Shown one piece after another: positions 27,800 to 36,865 of a DNA stretch of 64,000 nucleotides (within the stretch, counting starts at the first letter, position 1; each line of letters opens with the position of its first letter). A program made the position numbers and the translations under genes. The DNA comes from Actinomyces lilanjuaniae (GTDB taxonomy: Bacteria; Actinomycetota; Actinomycetes; Actinomycetales; Actinomycetaceae): positions 310,001 through 374,000 of the forward strand of contig NZ_CP032514.1 of assembly GCF_003606385.1 (NCBI RefSeq), in the 5' to 3' direction. The notes beneath the pieces were generated by a model that saw only the letters and a program-made list of their open reading frames with translations, was not told where the DNA came from and made no database searches.

Positions 27800-28321
27800 G
27801 TGGAGGCTGTCCCCCCCGTCCTCATGCCGGCGTGGGTGGCGCTGGTAGCGGCACTAGGCGCCGCCGCCGTGGCTATCTGGCTGCTGCGCACCTTCCTGGT
27901 CACACGCCGCGACCTGTCCCTGGAGGTCGGAGACATCCCCATGGCTGCCGACGAGCGGCAGCGCTGGGGCGACCAGCTGACGACGATCACCTCCCGCTGG
28001 GAGGCCGGGGAGCTGGACCTGCGTGGGCTGCACCTGGAGCTGGCGTCCCTGGTGCGCGGCTTCGCCCAGGCCCGCTCCGGGCAGGAGGTGACCACGGCGA
28101 CGGTCACCGAGATCCTGGACATGGCTGACACGAGCGGCCCCCGCTCCGTCATGGACAGGCTGCGCCGTGCCCGCCGGGAGGGACGTCCCGTGGACACCAA
28201 CCCCCTGGGCTACGTGGGCGAGCTCCTGGCAGTGTGGGAGCAGCCCTCCTTCGACCGGGAGCCTGAGGCGGCCGCCCAGGAGGCCATCGACAGGGCGGGG
28301 TGGGTGGTCTCCCAGTGGTGA
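27800..28321 (+). CDS. single-pass membrane protein of the MoxR/VWA operon
   Basis: 173 residues from a GTG two bases after the DUF58 stop. One N-terminal helix (LMPAWVALVAALGAAAVAIWLL) is followed by a soluble, mostly helical domain (WGDQLTTITSRWEAGELDLRGLHLELASLVRGF). By position it matches the small DUF4381-like membrane protein of MoxR-DUF58-VWA operons, though the sequence is divergent. It ends in TGA overlapping the next gene's start. Confidence 0.7.
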   Translation: MEAVPPVLMPAWVALVAALGAAAVAIWLLRTFLVTRRDLSLEVGDIPMAADERQRWGDQLTTITSRWEAGELDLRGLHLELASLVRGFAQARSGQEVTTATVTEILDMADTSGPRSVMDRLRRARREGRPVDTNPLGYVGELLAVWEQPSFDREPEAAAQEAIDRAGWVVSQW

Positions 28322-29365
28322 TGCCATGGCTGTTCTGGCTGCTGCTCGTCGTGGCGGCGGCTGTAGCGGTGCTGGCGGCGGTCAGGCCGGGCGGGACCGG
28401 CCGCCGCAGGGAGGCGGAGCCGCCGCGACGGGTGGCTAACTCTGCGGGCATGTTTCTCCTGCCCCGGGTTCGCTCCCGCGTGCGCCAGCAGCGCTGGCTC
28501 CACGCCGGGGCAGGGCTGCTGGTCCTGATCGCGCTCCTGGCCGCAGCGGGGGTCTCGGCCCGTCCGGTCTCCGAGGTGGAGCGCTCTGACCGTCTGGCCA
28601 ACCGCGACATCGTCCTGTGCCTGGACGTGTCCACCTCAATGATCACTATCGACGCCTCTGTGCTGGAGACCTTCTCCGAGCTGCTGGACTCTTTTGACGG
28701 GGAGCGCGTCGCCCTGGTGGCCTGGAACTCCACGGCCCAGACGATCGTGCCGCTCACTGACGACTACGACCTCCTGGGCCGCCAGATGGAGGACCTGGCC
28801 GACGTGCTGGACATCGACCCGGCCAACCCCACCTCCCGGCAGGTCACCGCCTACGAGGACGCGCTCAGCGGCACCATGAGCTACTCGGTGGTGGGCTCCT
28901 CCCTGGCCGGCGACGGCCTGGCCTCGTGCGCCATGGCCTTCGACAATCAGGGCTGGAGCGCTCCCGCTCGGTCGTCCTCGCCACCGATAACCTCATCATC
29001 GACCCCGACGGGGAGCAGATCTACAGCCTGGCGGACTCCGTCCAGGTCCTGGGGAGCGCTCCATCCGGTTGTTCTCTGTCTACGGGACCGATCCGGACCA
29101 GTACGACCTGTGGGTCACCGAGAAGACGCCGGAGGAGGCGCGTGGGGAGCTGGCGACGCTGACGCAGGACAGCGGCGGCCGCTTCTACGACGTCGAGGAC
29201 TCCGGTACCGGGGGCGACATCGTCAGGCAGCTGGAGGAGACCCAGGTCGCCGAGCTGGCCGGGGGCGTGGAGACGCGCCGTACCGACACCCCCGAGCACC
29301 TGGCTGCCGTCCTAGGTGCGGCTGTGGTGGTTGTCCTGGTCCTGGCGGCGTGGAGGCGACTGTGA
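28321..29365 (+). pseudogene. VWA-domain membrane protein (first copy), two frameshifts
   Basis: An N-terminal membrane helix, a second helix (AGLLVLIALLAAAGVSARP), then a von Willebrand A domain with the MIDAS motif DVSTSM (in IVLCLDVSTSM) and a later RSVVLATDN strand. The protein is spread over three frames. Each break is a single missing G: at GGG 28950-28952 (restoring DNQGLERSRSVVLATDN) and at GGGG 29051-29054 (restoring VLGERSIRLFSVYG). The third frame ends in a C-terminal helix (AAVLGAAVVVVLVLAAWRRL) at TGA 29363-29365. Repaired length is about 347 residues. It overlaps the second VWA gene by GTGA. Confidence 0.8.
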
Positions 29366-30444
29366 CCCTTCTGCCGATGCTTCCCTGGCCTGTCCTGGCC
29401 CTGGCGGCGGTCCTGGTCGTGCTGCTGCTGTGGCTGGCGCGCGCCCGGCTGGACGGCGCCCGCGCCGAGCCTGCCGCCTACCGCTCCTGGTGGAGGCGGG
29501 TGGCGCTGGCCTGCCTGGTGGTCCTCATCCTGGTCGGCCCGGCGCTGCGTAGCACGGAGTCCGTCAGCGTCTCCAACGTGGAGGTCTACCTGCTGGTGGA
29601 CCGTACCGGCTCCATGGCGGCGGAGGACTGGGCGGGACCAGCCCCCGACGGCGTGGCCAGCCCCGCTGCCACTCGCCTGGACGGTGTCAGGGCCGACCTG
29701 GCCGCTGTGCGCGAGGCCCATCCCTCTGCCCGCTACTCGATCCTGGCCCTGGACTCCGCCGCCGCCGTCGAGCTTCCGCTGAGCAACGACGTGGACGCGG
29801 TAGACGCCTGGGTGGGGTCGCTGACCCAGGAGGTCACCGACCGCTCTACCGGGTCCTCCCTGGATACCGCCCTGCCGCTGCTGGGCCAGACCCTGTCGCG
29901 CTCCTACGAGGAGGACCCTGACGCGATCCGCCTGGTCTATGTCCTGTCCGACGGCGAGGACACCGACGGCGGAAAGGGTGCCCAGGAGGCGGCCGAGGGC
30001 GGGTGGACGTGGCAGTCCCTGGCCGGGGTGGTGGACGGCGGGGCTGTCCTGGGGTACGGGACTGCCGAGGGCGGCCCTATGCGCTCCTACGACGGTACTG
30101 CCGCGACGGGCGAGCACACCGACGCGGACTACATCATGGAGGACGACGGTGGCCAGCCCGCTGTCTCGGTCATCGACGAGGAGCGGCTGGGCTCGGTGGC
30201 GACCTCCCTCGGGCTGGACTACCTCCACCGGACCGGGGGCAGTCAGGACGACCCGACGCAGGCCTTTACCGACATCGACCTGGAGGCGGTCGTGTCCGAC
30301 GGGCAGGCCTCGGGCCGGGCCAGGCGCTACGTGGTGTGGCCGCTGGCCCTGGCCGCCAGCCTCCTGCTCGTGTGGGAGGCTGGCGATCTGGTGCGCGCCG
30401 ACCGTCGGCTGCGTGCCCTGACCGCGGGGAGGACAGGGACGTGA
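29362..30444 (+). CDS. VWA-domain membrane protein (second copy)
   Basis: 360 residues from a GTG overlapping the previous TGA. Two N-terminal helices (VLALAAVLVVLLLWLA; VALACLVVLILVGPAL), then a VWA domain with MIDAS DRTGSM (in YLLVDRTGSMAAEDW), LVYVLSDGEDTDG and a C-terminal helix (VVWPLALAASLLLVWEAG). BatA/BatB-like proteins of this type are MoxR clients or partners at the membrane. Unlike the first copy the frame is intact. It overlaps the next gene by GTGA. Confidence 0.88.
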   Translation: MTLLPMLPWPVLALAAVLVVLLLWLARARLDGARAEPAAYRSWWRRVALACLVVLILVGPALRSTESVSVSNVEVYLLVDRTGSMAAEDWAGPAPDGVASPAATRLDGVRADLAAVREAHPSARYSILALDSAAAVELPLSNDVDAVDAWVGSLTQEVTDRSTGSSLDTALPLLGQTLSRSYEEDPDAIRLVYVLSDGEDTDGGKGAQEAAEGGWTWQSLAGVVDGGAVLGYGTAEGGPMRSYDGTAATGEHTDADYIMEDDGGQPAVSVIDEERLGSVATSLGLDYLHRTGGSQDDPTQAFTDIDLEAVVSDGQASGRARRYVVWPLALAASLLLVWEAGDLVRADRRLRALTAGRTGT

Positions 30445-31353
30445 GGATCCGACGGAGGGCAGGGGCCGACGGCCCCGGCAGGCGGGACGGGCAGCGGCAG
30501 GAGGGGCCGGAGGACCCGGCGCGTCGCACGGCTCGCCTGCGTCGCCGTCGTCGGCTGCTGCTGGTGGGGGCGCTGCCCGCCACCGCCCTGGTGGTGCTGA
30601 CGGCGTGGTGCCTGGCGGTGTTCGGTCTCACGCTGGCGGCCGGGCGGGCCTACACGGACGGCGACTATGAGACGGCCTCCTCCCGCTACCGCCAGGTGGC
30701 TGCGCTCAACCCCTGGCTGGAGCAGTGGCGCGTGCACTACAACATCGGTACCGCCCTGTACTCCGCCGGGGATCTCACGGGCGCCCAGGGGCTCCTGGAG
30801 ACGGCCCTGGAGGAGGTGCCGCAGGAGGAGTCCATTGATCCCGAGACCGGCTACAAGCCCGCCGACTCCCCGGAGTGCCGAGTGCGCTACAACCTGGCCC
30901 TCACCCACCTGGCTCTAGCCGCCCAGGCCCAGGATGAGGGCGGGACGCAGGCCTTTGAGGAGCACGTGGGCGCTGCGGCCCGGGCTGCCGGGGAGTGTGA
31001 GGTGCCCTCGCCACAGTCCGCTGACGACCCCAGCCAGGATCCCAGCGCCTCCCCTCTGGCACCCCTCCGGGACCCGGGGACGGCCGAGCCGCAGGAGCAG
31101 CCCTCCTCCGGCGGAAGCTCCGCAGCGACCCCGTCGCCGGAGCCGGGCTCCCCCACGCCGACACCTTCTGCCGAGGCCTCCCGCAGACCTCCTCCTCGGC
31201 GGGGCCCTCCCAGGAGGCCTCGGTGAGCCCCTCGGCAGACCCTGACGACGAGCGGGAGCAGCGCCTGCGCAACCGCAACCAGGGATCCCCTGAGGGAGGG
31301 GGCACCGTCGTGCCCGGGACGACCAGGACGGCTCCGACTACCGTCCCTGGTAG
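30441..31353 (+). pseudogene. membrane-anchored TPR protein closing the MoxR/VWA operon, two frameshifts
   Basis: GTG start overlapping the VWA stop. It has an Arg-rich N-terminus, one membrane helix (LVGALPATALVVLTAWCLAVFG), then TPR-type repeats (YTDGDYETASSRYRQVAALNP; HYNIGTALYSAGDLTGAQGLLETAL) and a Ser/Pro-rich tail. Two single-base losses break the tail: CCC 31180-31182 and GGG 31316-31318. Repaired, the tail runs through SPSADPDDEREQRLRNRN and ends in DYRPW at TAG 31351-31353, an ending that fits BatE/TPR proteins of such operons. Downstream, 31390-31411 contains CCAGGT/ACCTGG inverted repeats that may form a weak terminator. Confidence 0.75.
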
Positions 31354-31448
31354 GTCTTGGCAGGACTTGCCAGGCCGGGCTGGGCGCTGCCAGGTCCTGG
31401 CAGGAACCTGGTGAGTGCTGGGCAGGCGTCAGCGGGTAGGCTCGGCGC

Positions 31449-31967
31449 GTGCCTGCCATCTCCCGGCTCTCCCGGCTTGTCGTCGCCGCTGCCGTGGTCG
31501 ACTCCCTGTCTGAGCCCACGGCGCTGCTGTGTGCAGCGCGCTCCTACCCGCCCGAGCTAGCGGGACGCTTCGAGCTTCCCGGGGGCAAGGTGGAGCCGGG
31601 TGAGACCCCGACCCAGGCGCTGGTGCGTGAGCTGGCTGAGGAGGTCAGCCTCACGGTGCGCCTGGGGACTGAGCTGGTGCCGCCTGCTGGCCGGGCTGCG
31701 GCCCCACCGTGCGCGTCTCCCGCCCAGCCGTCGGCTGCTGCATATGGCGACGACGCCCCGGCCTGGCCGGTGACCGCAGGGCTGCGGATGCGGGTGTGGC
31801 TGGCCGAGCCGGCTGACCACACCGACACCGGGACGGCAGGAACGAGCCACCAGCTGCTGGAGTGGACCGCCCTGGACGTAGTGACCGGCCTCCCCTGGCT
31901 TGAGGCTGACGTCGCAATCATTGACACCCTCTTGGAGGAGCTGGGGCGCCTGCCACGACGTTTTTGA
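31449..31967 (+). CDS. Nudix hydrolase (MutT-like)
   Basis: 172 residues. It starts MPAISRLSRLVVAAAVVDS and carries the Nudix box G-x5-E-x7-R-E-x-x-E-E (GGKVEPGETPTQALVRELAEEV), with Ser where a Gly is usual after it. That arrangement with RFELPGGKVEPGE suggests a (deoxy)nucleoside triphosphate pyrophosphohydrolase of MutT type, which clears 8-oxo-dGTP. A poorly conserved Ala/Pro insert (about residues 80-105) is unusual. It stands alone on the plus strand. Confidence 0.85.
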   Translation: MPAISRLSRLVVAAAVVDSLSEPTALLCAARSYPPELAGRFELPGGKVEPGETPTQALVRELAEEVSLTVRLGTELVPPAGRAAAPPCASPAQPSAAAYGDDAPAWPVTAGLRMRVWLAEPADHTDTGTAGTSHQLLEWTALDVVTGLPWLEADVAIIDTLLEELGRLPRRF

Positions 31968-32012
31968 TGACGTTCCTAGCCAAGCCGTCATCTTGTGGGT
32001 TAGGCTGACCTC

Positions 32013-32750
32013 ATGCCGAAGATTACGGGGGGCTCGCTGGCCGAGCACCGCAAGCGCACACGCAGCGCTCTGTTCGAGTCGCTCTCCGAGCTCCTGAGGC
32101 AGCGCAGCTTCGACAGGATCACCCTGTCGGACGTGGCCGCCCACGCCGGTGTGGGGCGTACCGCCGTCTACAACCACTTCACGGACAAGGAGGACCTCCT
32201 CCTGGCCCTCATGGACTACGAGGCCCAGCGCTACGCCGAGGAGCTCTCCCGCGCGCTGGCGGGCACCAGGGACCCTATCGACCGCCTGCGCGTCTACGTG
32301 CGCCAGCAGGCCCTCATCAAGCCTCATTACCACTTCCCCACCACCGGCCCGCTAGCGAGCTCGGTGTCGCGCAGCGCCGCCAGTCGACTGCGGGCGCACG
32401 GCACCCTTCTGACCCAGATGCTCTCCTCCATCCTGTCCGAGGCGATGGCGCAGGGTCTCATCCCCCAGCAGGACCCAGCCCACGTCATTCCCCTTATCCA
32501 CGCCACGGTCATGGGCGGGCGCCCCACCCCCTCCGACCCGCAGGAGCGCCGCGCCTACCTGGACTCCCTGGACACCTTCGTGCTGCGTGCGGTGGGGGCG
32601 GCCCAGCCTGACCACGAGGTCCCGCGTATCCCCAGCCCGCACGGGACCGAGGCCGCTGACGCCCCCGGTAGCCAGAGCGGTCAGGTGAGCGGGTCCGCAG
32701 CAGCCTGCGGAGCCGCCTCCACAGCGCCCCAGGGGACTCAGGCAGGCTGA
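32013..32750 (+). CDS. TetR family transcriptional regulator
   Basis: 245 residues. The N-terminal 60 residues are a TetR helix-turn-helix: FDRITLSDVAAHAGVGRTAVYNHFTDKEDLL. The ligand-binding part is all-helical and the last 45 residues are a non-conserved Ser/Gly/Ala tail. No target is evident: neighbours are Nudix upstream and an M50-like peptidase downstream on the same strand, both spaced by short gaps. An AT-richer stretch 15-40 bases upstream may be its promoter. Confidence 0.85.
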   Translation: MPKITGGSLAEHRKRTRSALFESLSELLRQRSFDRITLSDVAAHAGVGRTAVYNHFTDKEDLLLALMDYEAQRYAEELSRALAGTRDPIDRLRVYVRQQALIKPHYHFPTTGPLASSVSRSAASRLRAHGTLLTQMLSSILSEAMAQGLIPQQDPAHVIPLIHATVMGGRPTPSDPQERRAYLDSLDTFVLRAVGAAQPDHEVPRIPSPHGTEAADAPGSQSGQVSGSAAACGAASTAPQGTQAG

Positions 32751-32807
32751 GGCAGCGGATCGGGCCGTGGTGGTACCGGTGCGCAGCCGCTCTGGCAGAC
32801 TGTCCCC

Positions 32808-33554
32808 GTGACCCTGAGCCGGAGTGTGTCCTGGAACAGTCTTGCTGACCGTCTTGTTGACCGTCTTGTCGACCACGCTGTCCCTGACGGCACCCCTGCC
32901 ATGACCGTCCTGTGGGTGGCGCTGGTGGTGCTGGCTGTCGTCCTGACCTGGCCACCTGCCCGGCGCTGGGGCCGTACCCTGGTGACGATCGTCCACGAGG
33001 CAGGGCACGCGGGCGTGGGTGTCCTGGTCGGGCGGCGATTCCTGGGCTTCGTGGTGGACAGGGACCTATCGGGGCACGCGGTGACCAGCGGCCCGGTGCG
33101 GGGGCCCGGACGGGTGCTGACCACCTGGGCCGGGTACCCCGCCCCGGCGGTGCTGGGTGCGCTCGTGGCCCTGGCGGCGTTGCGCGGCTGGGCCGGGCCG
33201 GTCCTGGTGGCTGCAGTGGTGGTCATGGTGGTCCTGCTGGTGATGTCACGCTCCGTACGCACGGCTGGTCTCGTGATCCTGGTCGGGCTCCTGGCAGCGG
33301 CGCTGTGGTGGTGGGGAGGACCGTGGCGTGCGGGCGTCGTGGCGGGCACGGGGATGGCCATGCTCGTGGGGGCCTGGGACTCCCTGCGCGACGTCGCTGG
33401 CACCCGTGACCCGGGCCAGGACCACCGCACGCTGGCGCAGCTGACCCCGCTGCCCGCGGGGGCGTGGCTGGCGACGTGGTTCCTGGTGGACGCGGCGGCC
33501 ACCGCGGCCGTCGTGCTTGCGGTGCGGGACCTGTGGCAGGTTCCGGCGCTGTGA
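32808..33554 (+). CDS. M50-family (site-2-protease-like) membrane peptidase
   Basis: 248 residues from the GTG at 32808; an internal ATG at 32901 would remove a 31-residue hydrophilic leader. The first membrane helix is followed by the zinc motif HEAGH (TIVHEAGHAGVGVLVG), then five more hydrophobic segments. The candidate third ligand lies in the MAMLVGAWDSLRDV segment, where an Asp sits in a membrane-helix context. M50B-like proteins cleave membrane substrates, but this short actinobacterial group is uncharacterised. Confidence 0.75.
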   Translation: MTLSRSVSWNSLADRLVDRLVDHAVPDGTPAMTVLWVALVVLAVVLTWPPARRWGRTLVTIVHEAGHAGVGVLVGRRFLGFVVDRDLSGHAVTSGPVRGPGRVLTTWAGYPAPAVLGALVALAALRGWAGPVLVAAVVVMVVLLVMSRSVRTAGLVILVGLLAAALWWWGGPWRAGVVAGTGMAMLVGAWDSLRDVAGTRDPGQDHRTLAQLTPLPAGAWLATWFLVDAAATAAVVLAVRDLWQVPAL

Positions 33555-33850
33555 GGCCAGCTGTGAGACCGGGGGAGGCCCTGAGGGTCTTCGCGGAGCC
33601 CTGCTGGGCAGTCAGAGGTGACGGCCTGTAGCGCCGAGCGGTCGGCGGCCTCCTGCAAGACCGTGAGGCGGCCCGCAGGGGCGCCGGGGTGTGTACCGAG
33701 CAGGTAACCCTGTGGCTCCTGGTGCGCCCGGCGGCGGGCGCTGCGGCTAGGATCACCGGGCTGTGGGACCCTGGCACGCCACCGGGCAGGGGCGGGCCGC
33801 CCCTGTCCCACCCGATCCCTGGCCCGACCTGGACGTGCAAAGGACGCACC

Positions 33851-35104
33851 ATGATGATCTCTCGCCGCCGCCTCGGCAGGTACGCCGCGGCCCTCACCAT
33901 GACCACGGCTGTTACCGCCGTGCTGGCAGCGTGCACGGGGGACGGTGAGGACTCCGGCACCGAGGCGGGCGAGGACGGCCTCACCCTTATGATCTCCTCC
34001 TCCGGCGAGGCGGAGACCTCCGCCGTGCGTGACGCCCTGACCTCCTTCACCGAGGACACCGGTGTGGCCGTGAGGCTCCTGCCAGCCACGGACCTGGACC
34101 AGGAGCTCTCCCAGAGCCTGGCCTCTGACTCCCCGGTCGACGTGTTCTACCTGGACCCCCACCAGCTGGTCTCCTACGCGGACGCAGGTGCCCTGCACGC
34201 CTACGGGGACCAGCTGCCCGCAGCCGGTGACTACTACCCGTCCCTGGTGGCCAACGCGACCTACCGGGGGGAGGTCTACGGCGCCCCGAGGGGCTTGTCC
34301 ACCCTGGCACTGTTCCTTAACACCGAGCTGTGGGAGGCGGCGGGGCTGACACCGCAGGACTACCCTGCCACCTGGGCCGAGCTCGAGACGACGGCGGCCG
34401 CGCTCGCCGCTGGCGGCACGGCTGGCCTGGTCCTGACTCCCGACTACGCCACTGCGGACGCCTTCATGGCTCAGGCAGGCGGCGGGCTGGTGGACAGCTC
34501 CGACAGTGCCGAGGGGGTCACGGTGACCGCGGACTCACAGGCCTCCGTGGCGGGGCTGTCCCAGATGAAGGCCCTGGTGGACTCCGGCGCCGCAGTGCTG
34601 TCCTCCTCCCTGGACGAGGGCTCGGGTGGTGACGTCTTCGCCCAGGGGCAGGCCGGGATGACCATAGCGGGCTACGGGCTGGTAAGTGTGCTGGAGGCCG
34701 ACTACCCGGAGCTCGGATTTACTGTCATCGAGCTGCCTGAGGGGAGCGCGGGTCGGGCGACGGTCCAGCAGGCGGCCTTCTACGGCGTGGCCGAGGGCTC
34801 GGCCAGGAAGGAGGACGCGCTGCGGCTGGTGGAGCACCTGACCTCGGCCGGTGTCCAGGTGGAGCTTGCCGCGACCCAGGGGCTGGTCCCCTCGGTGAGG
34901 TCAGCGGCCGACCAGTGGGCGGGTGAGGACCCGGTGTCCGTCGCCTTCGTTGCTGGTGCGGAGCACGCTGTCTACGCCCCGCTGGGTGACGGCGTGGCGG
35001 AGGTCCTGCAGGGCTTCGAGGACCAGCTGGCCTCGCTGGCGGACACTGAGCCCGAGGCCATTCTGGGGCCGCTCCAGGTCAACCTGGAGGCTGCGACCGC
35101 CTGA
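33851..35104 (+). CDS. extracellular solute-binding lipoprotein (ABC family 1)
   Basis: 417 residues from the ATG at 33851 (AAAGGA upstream). The signal peptide has twin Arg (RRRLGRYAAALTMTT) and a lipobox VLAAC with Cys at about residue 29. The mature part reads like a maltose/oligosaccharide-type binding protein: FTEDTGVAVRLLPATD, DVFYLDPHQLVSYADAGAL, YGAPRGLSTLALFLNTELWEAAGL, GQAGMTIAGYGLVSVLE. It should deliver a sugar-like ligand to an ABC importer, yet no permease or ATPase gene is adjacent. A hairpin follows at 35181. The 296 bases upstream hold a possible -10 (TAGGAT near 33748) and no gene. Confidence 0.87.
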   Translation: MMISRRRLGRYAAALTMTTAVTAVLAACTGDGEDSGTEAGEDGLTLMISSSGEAETSAVRDALTSFTEDTGVAVRLLPATDLDQELSQSLASDSPVDVFYLDPHQLVSYADAGALHAYGDQLPAAGDYYPSLVANATYRGEVYGAPRGLSTLALFLNTELWEAAGLTPQDYPATWAELETTAAALAAGGTAGLVLTPDYATADAFMAQAGGGLVDSSDSAEGVTVTADSQASVAGLSQMKALVDSGAAVLSSSLDEGSGGDVFAQGQAGMTIAGYGLVSVLEADYPELGFTVIELPEGSAGRATVQQAAFYGVAEGSARKEDALRLVEHLTSAGVQVELAATQGLVPSVRSAADQWAGEDPVSVAFVAGAEHAVYAPLGDGVAEVLQGFEDQLASLADTEPEAILGPLQVNLEAATA

Positions 35105-35180
35105 GGCACCCGCCGGGTCTGAGGGCGGCAGGAAGCAAGCGCCTGCCGCCCGGACGGTATGGCGTACAGGAGACAGCCGA

Positions 35181-35209
35181 AGGGCCTCCACCCACTGGGT
35201 GGAGGCCCT
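35181..35209. terminator. strong hairpin between the lipoprotein gene and tRNA-Gly
   Basis: A perfect 13-base stem (AGGGCCTCCACCC with GGGTGGAGGCCCT) around a three-base loop. It lies 7 bases beyond the 3' end of tRNA-Gly (minus strand) and 76 bases beyond the lipoprotein stop (plus strand), so it can serve both. Confidence 0.85.
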
Positions 35210-35215
35210 TGCCCG

Positions 35216-35286
35216 AGCGGGTGACGGGAATCGAACCCGCGCTGTCAGCTTGGGAAGCTGAAGTTCTACCATTGAACTACACCCGC
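35216..35286 (-). tRNA. tRNA-Gly (anticodon CCC)
   Basis: On the minus strand the sequence folds as a cloverleaf: acceptor GCGGGTG/CACCCGC, D-stem GTTC/GAAC, anticodon stem TCAGC/GCTGA around loop TTCCCAA (anticodon CCC), and T-arm GCGGG-TTCGATT-CCCGT. CCA is not encoded. Confidence 0.93.
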
Positions 35287-35467
35287 GACAACGGTTCCGC
35301 CAGCACTGCTGCTGGCACCGTCGGTCATGGTCGACCATATCGGCGATGACGCGGATGCAGCATACCCTGCCAGCAGGTGGCTGCCAAGCTGGCGGGTGGG
35401 TGGGGCGTGTGAGGTTCTTGTCAGTGGCGTCCATGACCGCCCCCGGGGGCAGGCTCTTTCTGGCATC

Positions 35468-36163
35468 ATGCGCTCCATGACATCGTCCAGTCCTTACGAT
35501 ATCGCCGGTCCCCAGCCTGACGACGCGGCCTGGTACCCGGGGTACCCAGGTGGCGGTAGTGCCGCTTCGGGGAGCAGTGGCGCTGCCGTCTCCGGCTCGT
35601 CTGCTGCCGACCCGGCCTCGGTCGTGGGGCCGGCGGTCTCCAGCGGTCCGGCAGCCGGGACTGGTAACGCCGCGGCCTGGCCAGCGGGCTATACGCAGGC
35701 GAGCACCCACCCCTATCCGCAGGATGGCGCGGCCTCTCCCGGTGGCTACCAGCAGCCCGGCTACTCCCAGTCCGGCGCCGCCTACCCGGGCGGTTATCCC
35801 CTGGCCGGGTACTACCAAGCCCCCGGCCAGGTTTCCGGGGGCGCCTACCCGGGTGCCTACCCGCAACCTGTCGTCCACGGCCCGCAGTACCTGGCCTACC
35901 CGGTGGGCAAGTCGAAGGTCGCCGCGGGTGTCCTCGGCATCCTCTTCGGGTGGCTGGGGGTCCACAACTTCTACCTCGGGTACGGGGGCAAGGGTGCTGG
36001 TCAGCTGTGCCTGACGATCTGTGGCCTCCTCACCCTGATCCTCGGCATCGGTTTCTTGATCATCATGGGGACGAGCATCTGGGGACTGATCGAGGGGATC
36101 ATGATCCTGTCCTCCCCCTCTGGGACGCGGCCCTGGGGCATGGACGCCCAGGGAGTCCCCTGA
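35468..36163 (+). CDS. TM2-domain protein with Gly/Pro/Tyr-rich N-terminus
   Basis: 231 residues from the ATG at 35468. Residues 1-135 are low-complexity Gly/Ala/Ser/Pro/Tyr, with repeated GGYQQPGYSQ-like and YPGAYP-like units. The C-terminal 85 residues are a TM2 domain: two membrane helices with VLGILFGWLGVHNFYLGYGGKGAGQL and the D/E-containing IWGLIEGIMIL. The function of bacterial TM2 proteins is not established. The ribosome site is weak. Confidence 0.83.
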   Translation: MRSMTSSSPYDIAGPQPDDAAWYPGYPGGGSAASGSSGAAVSGSSAADPASVVGPAVSSGPAAGTGNAAAWPAGYTQASTHPYPQDGAASPGGYQQPGYSQSGAAYPGGYPLAGYYQAPGQVSGGAYPGAYPQPVVHGPQYLAYPVGKSKVAAGVLGILFGWLGVHNFYLGYGGKGAGQLCLTICGLLTLILGIGFLIIMGTSIWGLIEGIMILSSPSGTRPWGMDAQGVP

Positions 36164-36595
36164 CTGAGTGAGGTGGGTGGCTGGCCAAGCGGGCAGAGGT
36201 CAGGCTCGTCGTGCCGTGGAGGTCGGCGCGGCGTGTGCCTGCCGACTGAAGGGGTGCATGAACCTTTCCCTGCAGGGTCCGCTGCTTTGTCGGGTCTGCG
36301 GTATTGACTGCCCTTACGGCGTGGTATAGCGTGTAAGAATGCTAGTTGGCTGCGGATTTGGGGATGCCCTGTCCGGGGCTTGAGCTGGCTGGCAGTCGTC
36401 GTGATCTTGTTGAGGGAGCATGGAGGTGGTCGGTACGTCGGTTCCAGTGTGTAGCGTGTGAGGCTGGAGTGCGAGTTGGAGGTTTGGAGCGCGGCTTGAT
36501 GACGCGGTCCTGCTATTGGAGTGCGTCGGCGCAGGCCTGGGTGTGGCTCCTGCGCTCATGTACGAACTGACAACTCGGACTTCTGGAGATATGAC
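36164..36595. other. 432-base intergenic region, less GC-rich
   Basis: No convincing gene. It has a lower GC content than its flanks and a promoter-like TTGACT (36304-36309) with TATAGC (36325-36330) spaced 15 bases. Short frames on both strands (for example 36346-36570) lack protein-like composition. It may hold the promoter of the membrane protein/ABC-ATPase pair or a small RNA. Confidence 0.4.
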
Positions 36596-36865
36596 ATGAT
36601 AACTTCACGTGGAGTTCCCGCGGCTAATGTGGTGCCTGTCATGGCGACCTTCGTTGCGGCTGCGACCCTGTTTACTGACACGCTTCTTCGGGAACTGGCT
36701 GTACCTGCGTTGTTCCTGTATCCCGCAGTGGTTCTATCGGCGGCCGTGCTGGCTCTGCTTGGCGGCGTAGCCCTGACCCGTCTGCCTGCGTTGCAGCCCG
36801 CCACCGCTGCCGCAGGTGACTCGGGTGTCGTGGATCCTGTCGTCGCAGGGGGCCGTCATGCGTGA
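36596..36865 (+). CDS. small membrane protein coupled to the ABC-class ATPase
   Basis: 89 residues from the ATG at 36596, with GGAG seven bases upstream. Two hydrophobic segments are visible: NVVPVMATFVAAATLFTDTLL and ELAVPALFLYPAVVLSAAVLALLGGVAL. The tail is Ala/Gly-rich. Its stop lies inside the next gene: the last bases, ATGCGTGA, include the ATPase start ATG and this gene's TGA (8-base overlap), so translation is probably coupled. No family recognised. Confidence 0.6.
   Translation: MITSRGVPAANVVPVMATFVAAATLFTDTLLRELAVPALFLYPAVVLSAAVLALLGGVALTRLPALQPATAAAGDSGVVDPVVAGGRHA

Noticed and set aside
36346..36570. Possible 74-residue protein in the 432-base gap
   Set aside because: No ribosome site and non-protein-like composition (Trp/Cys/Arg-rich).
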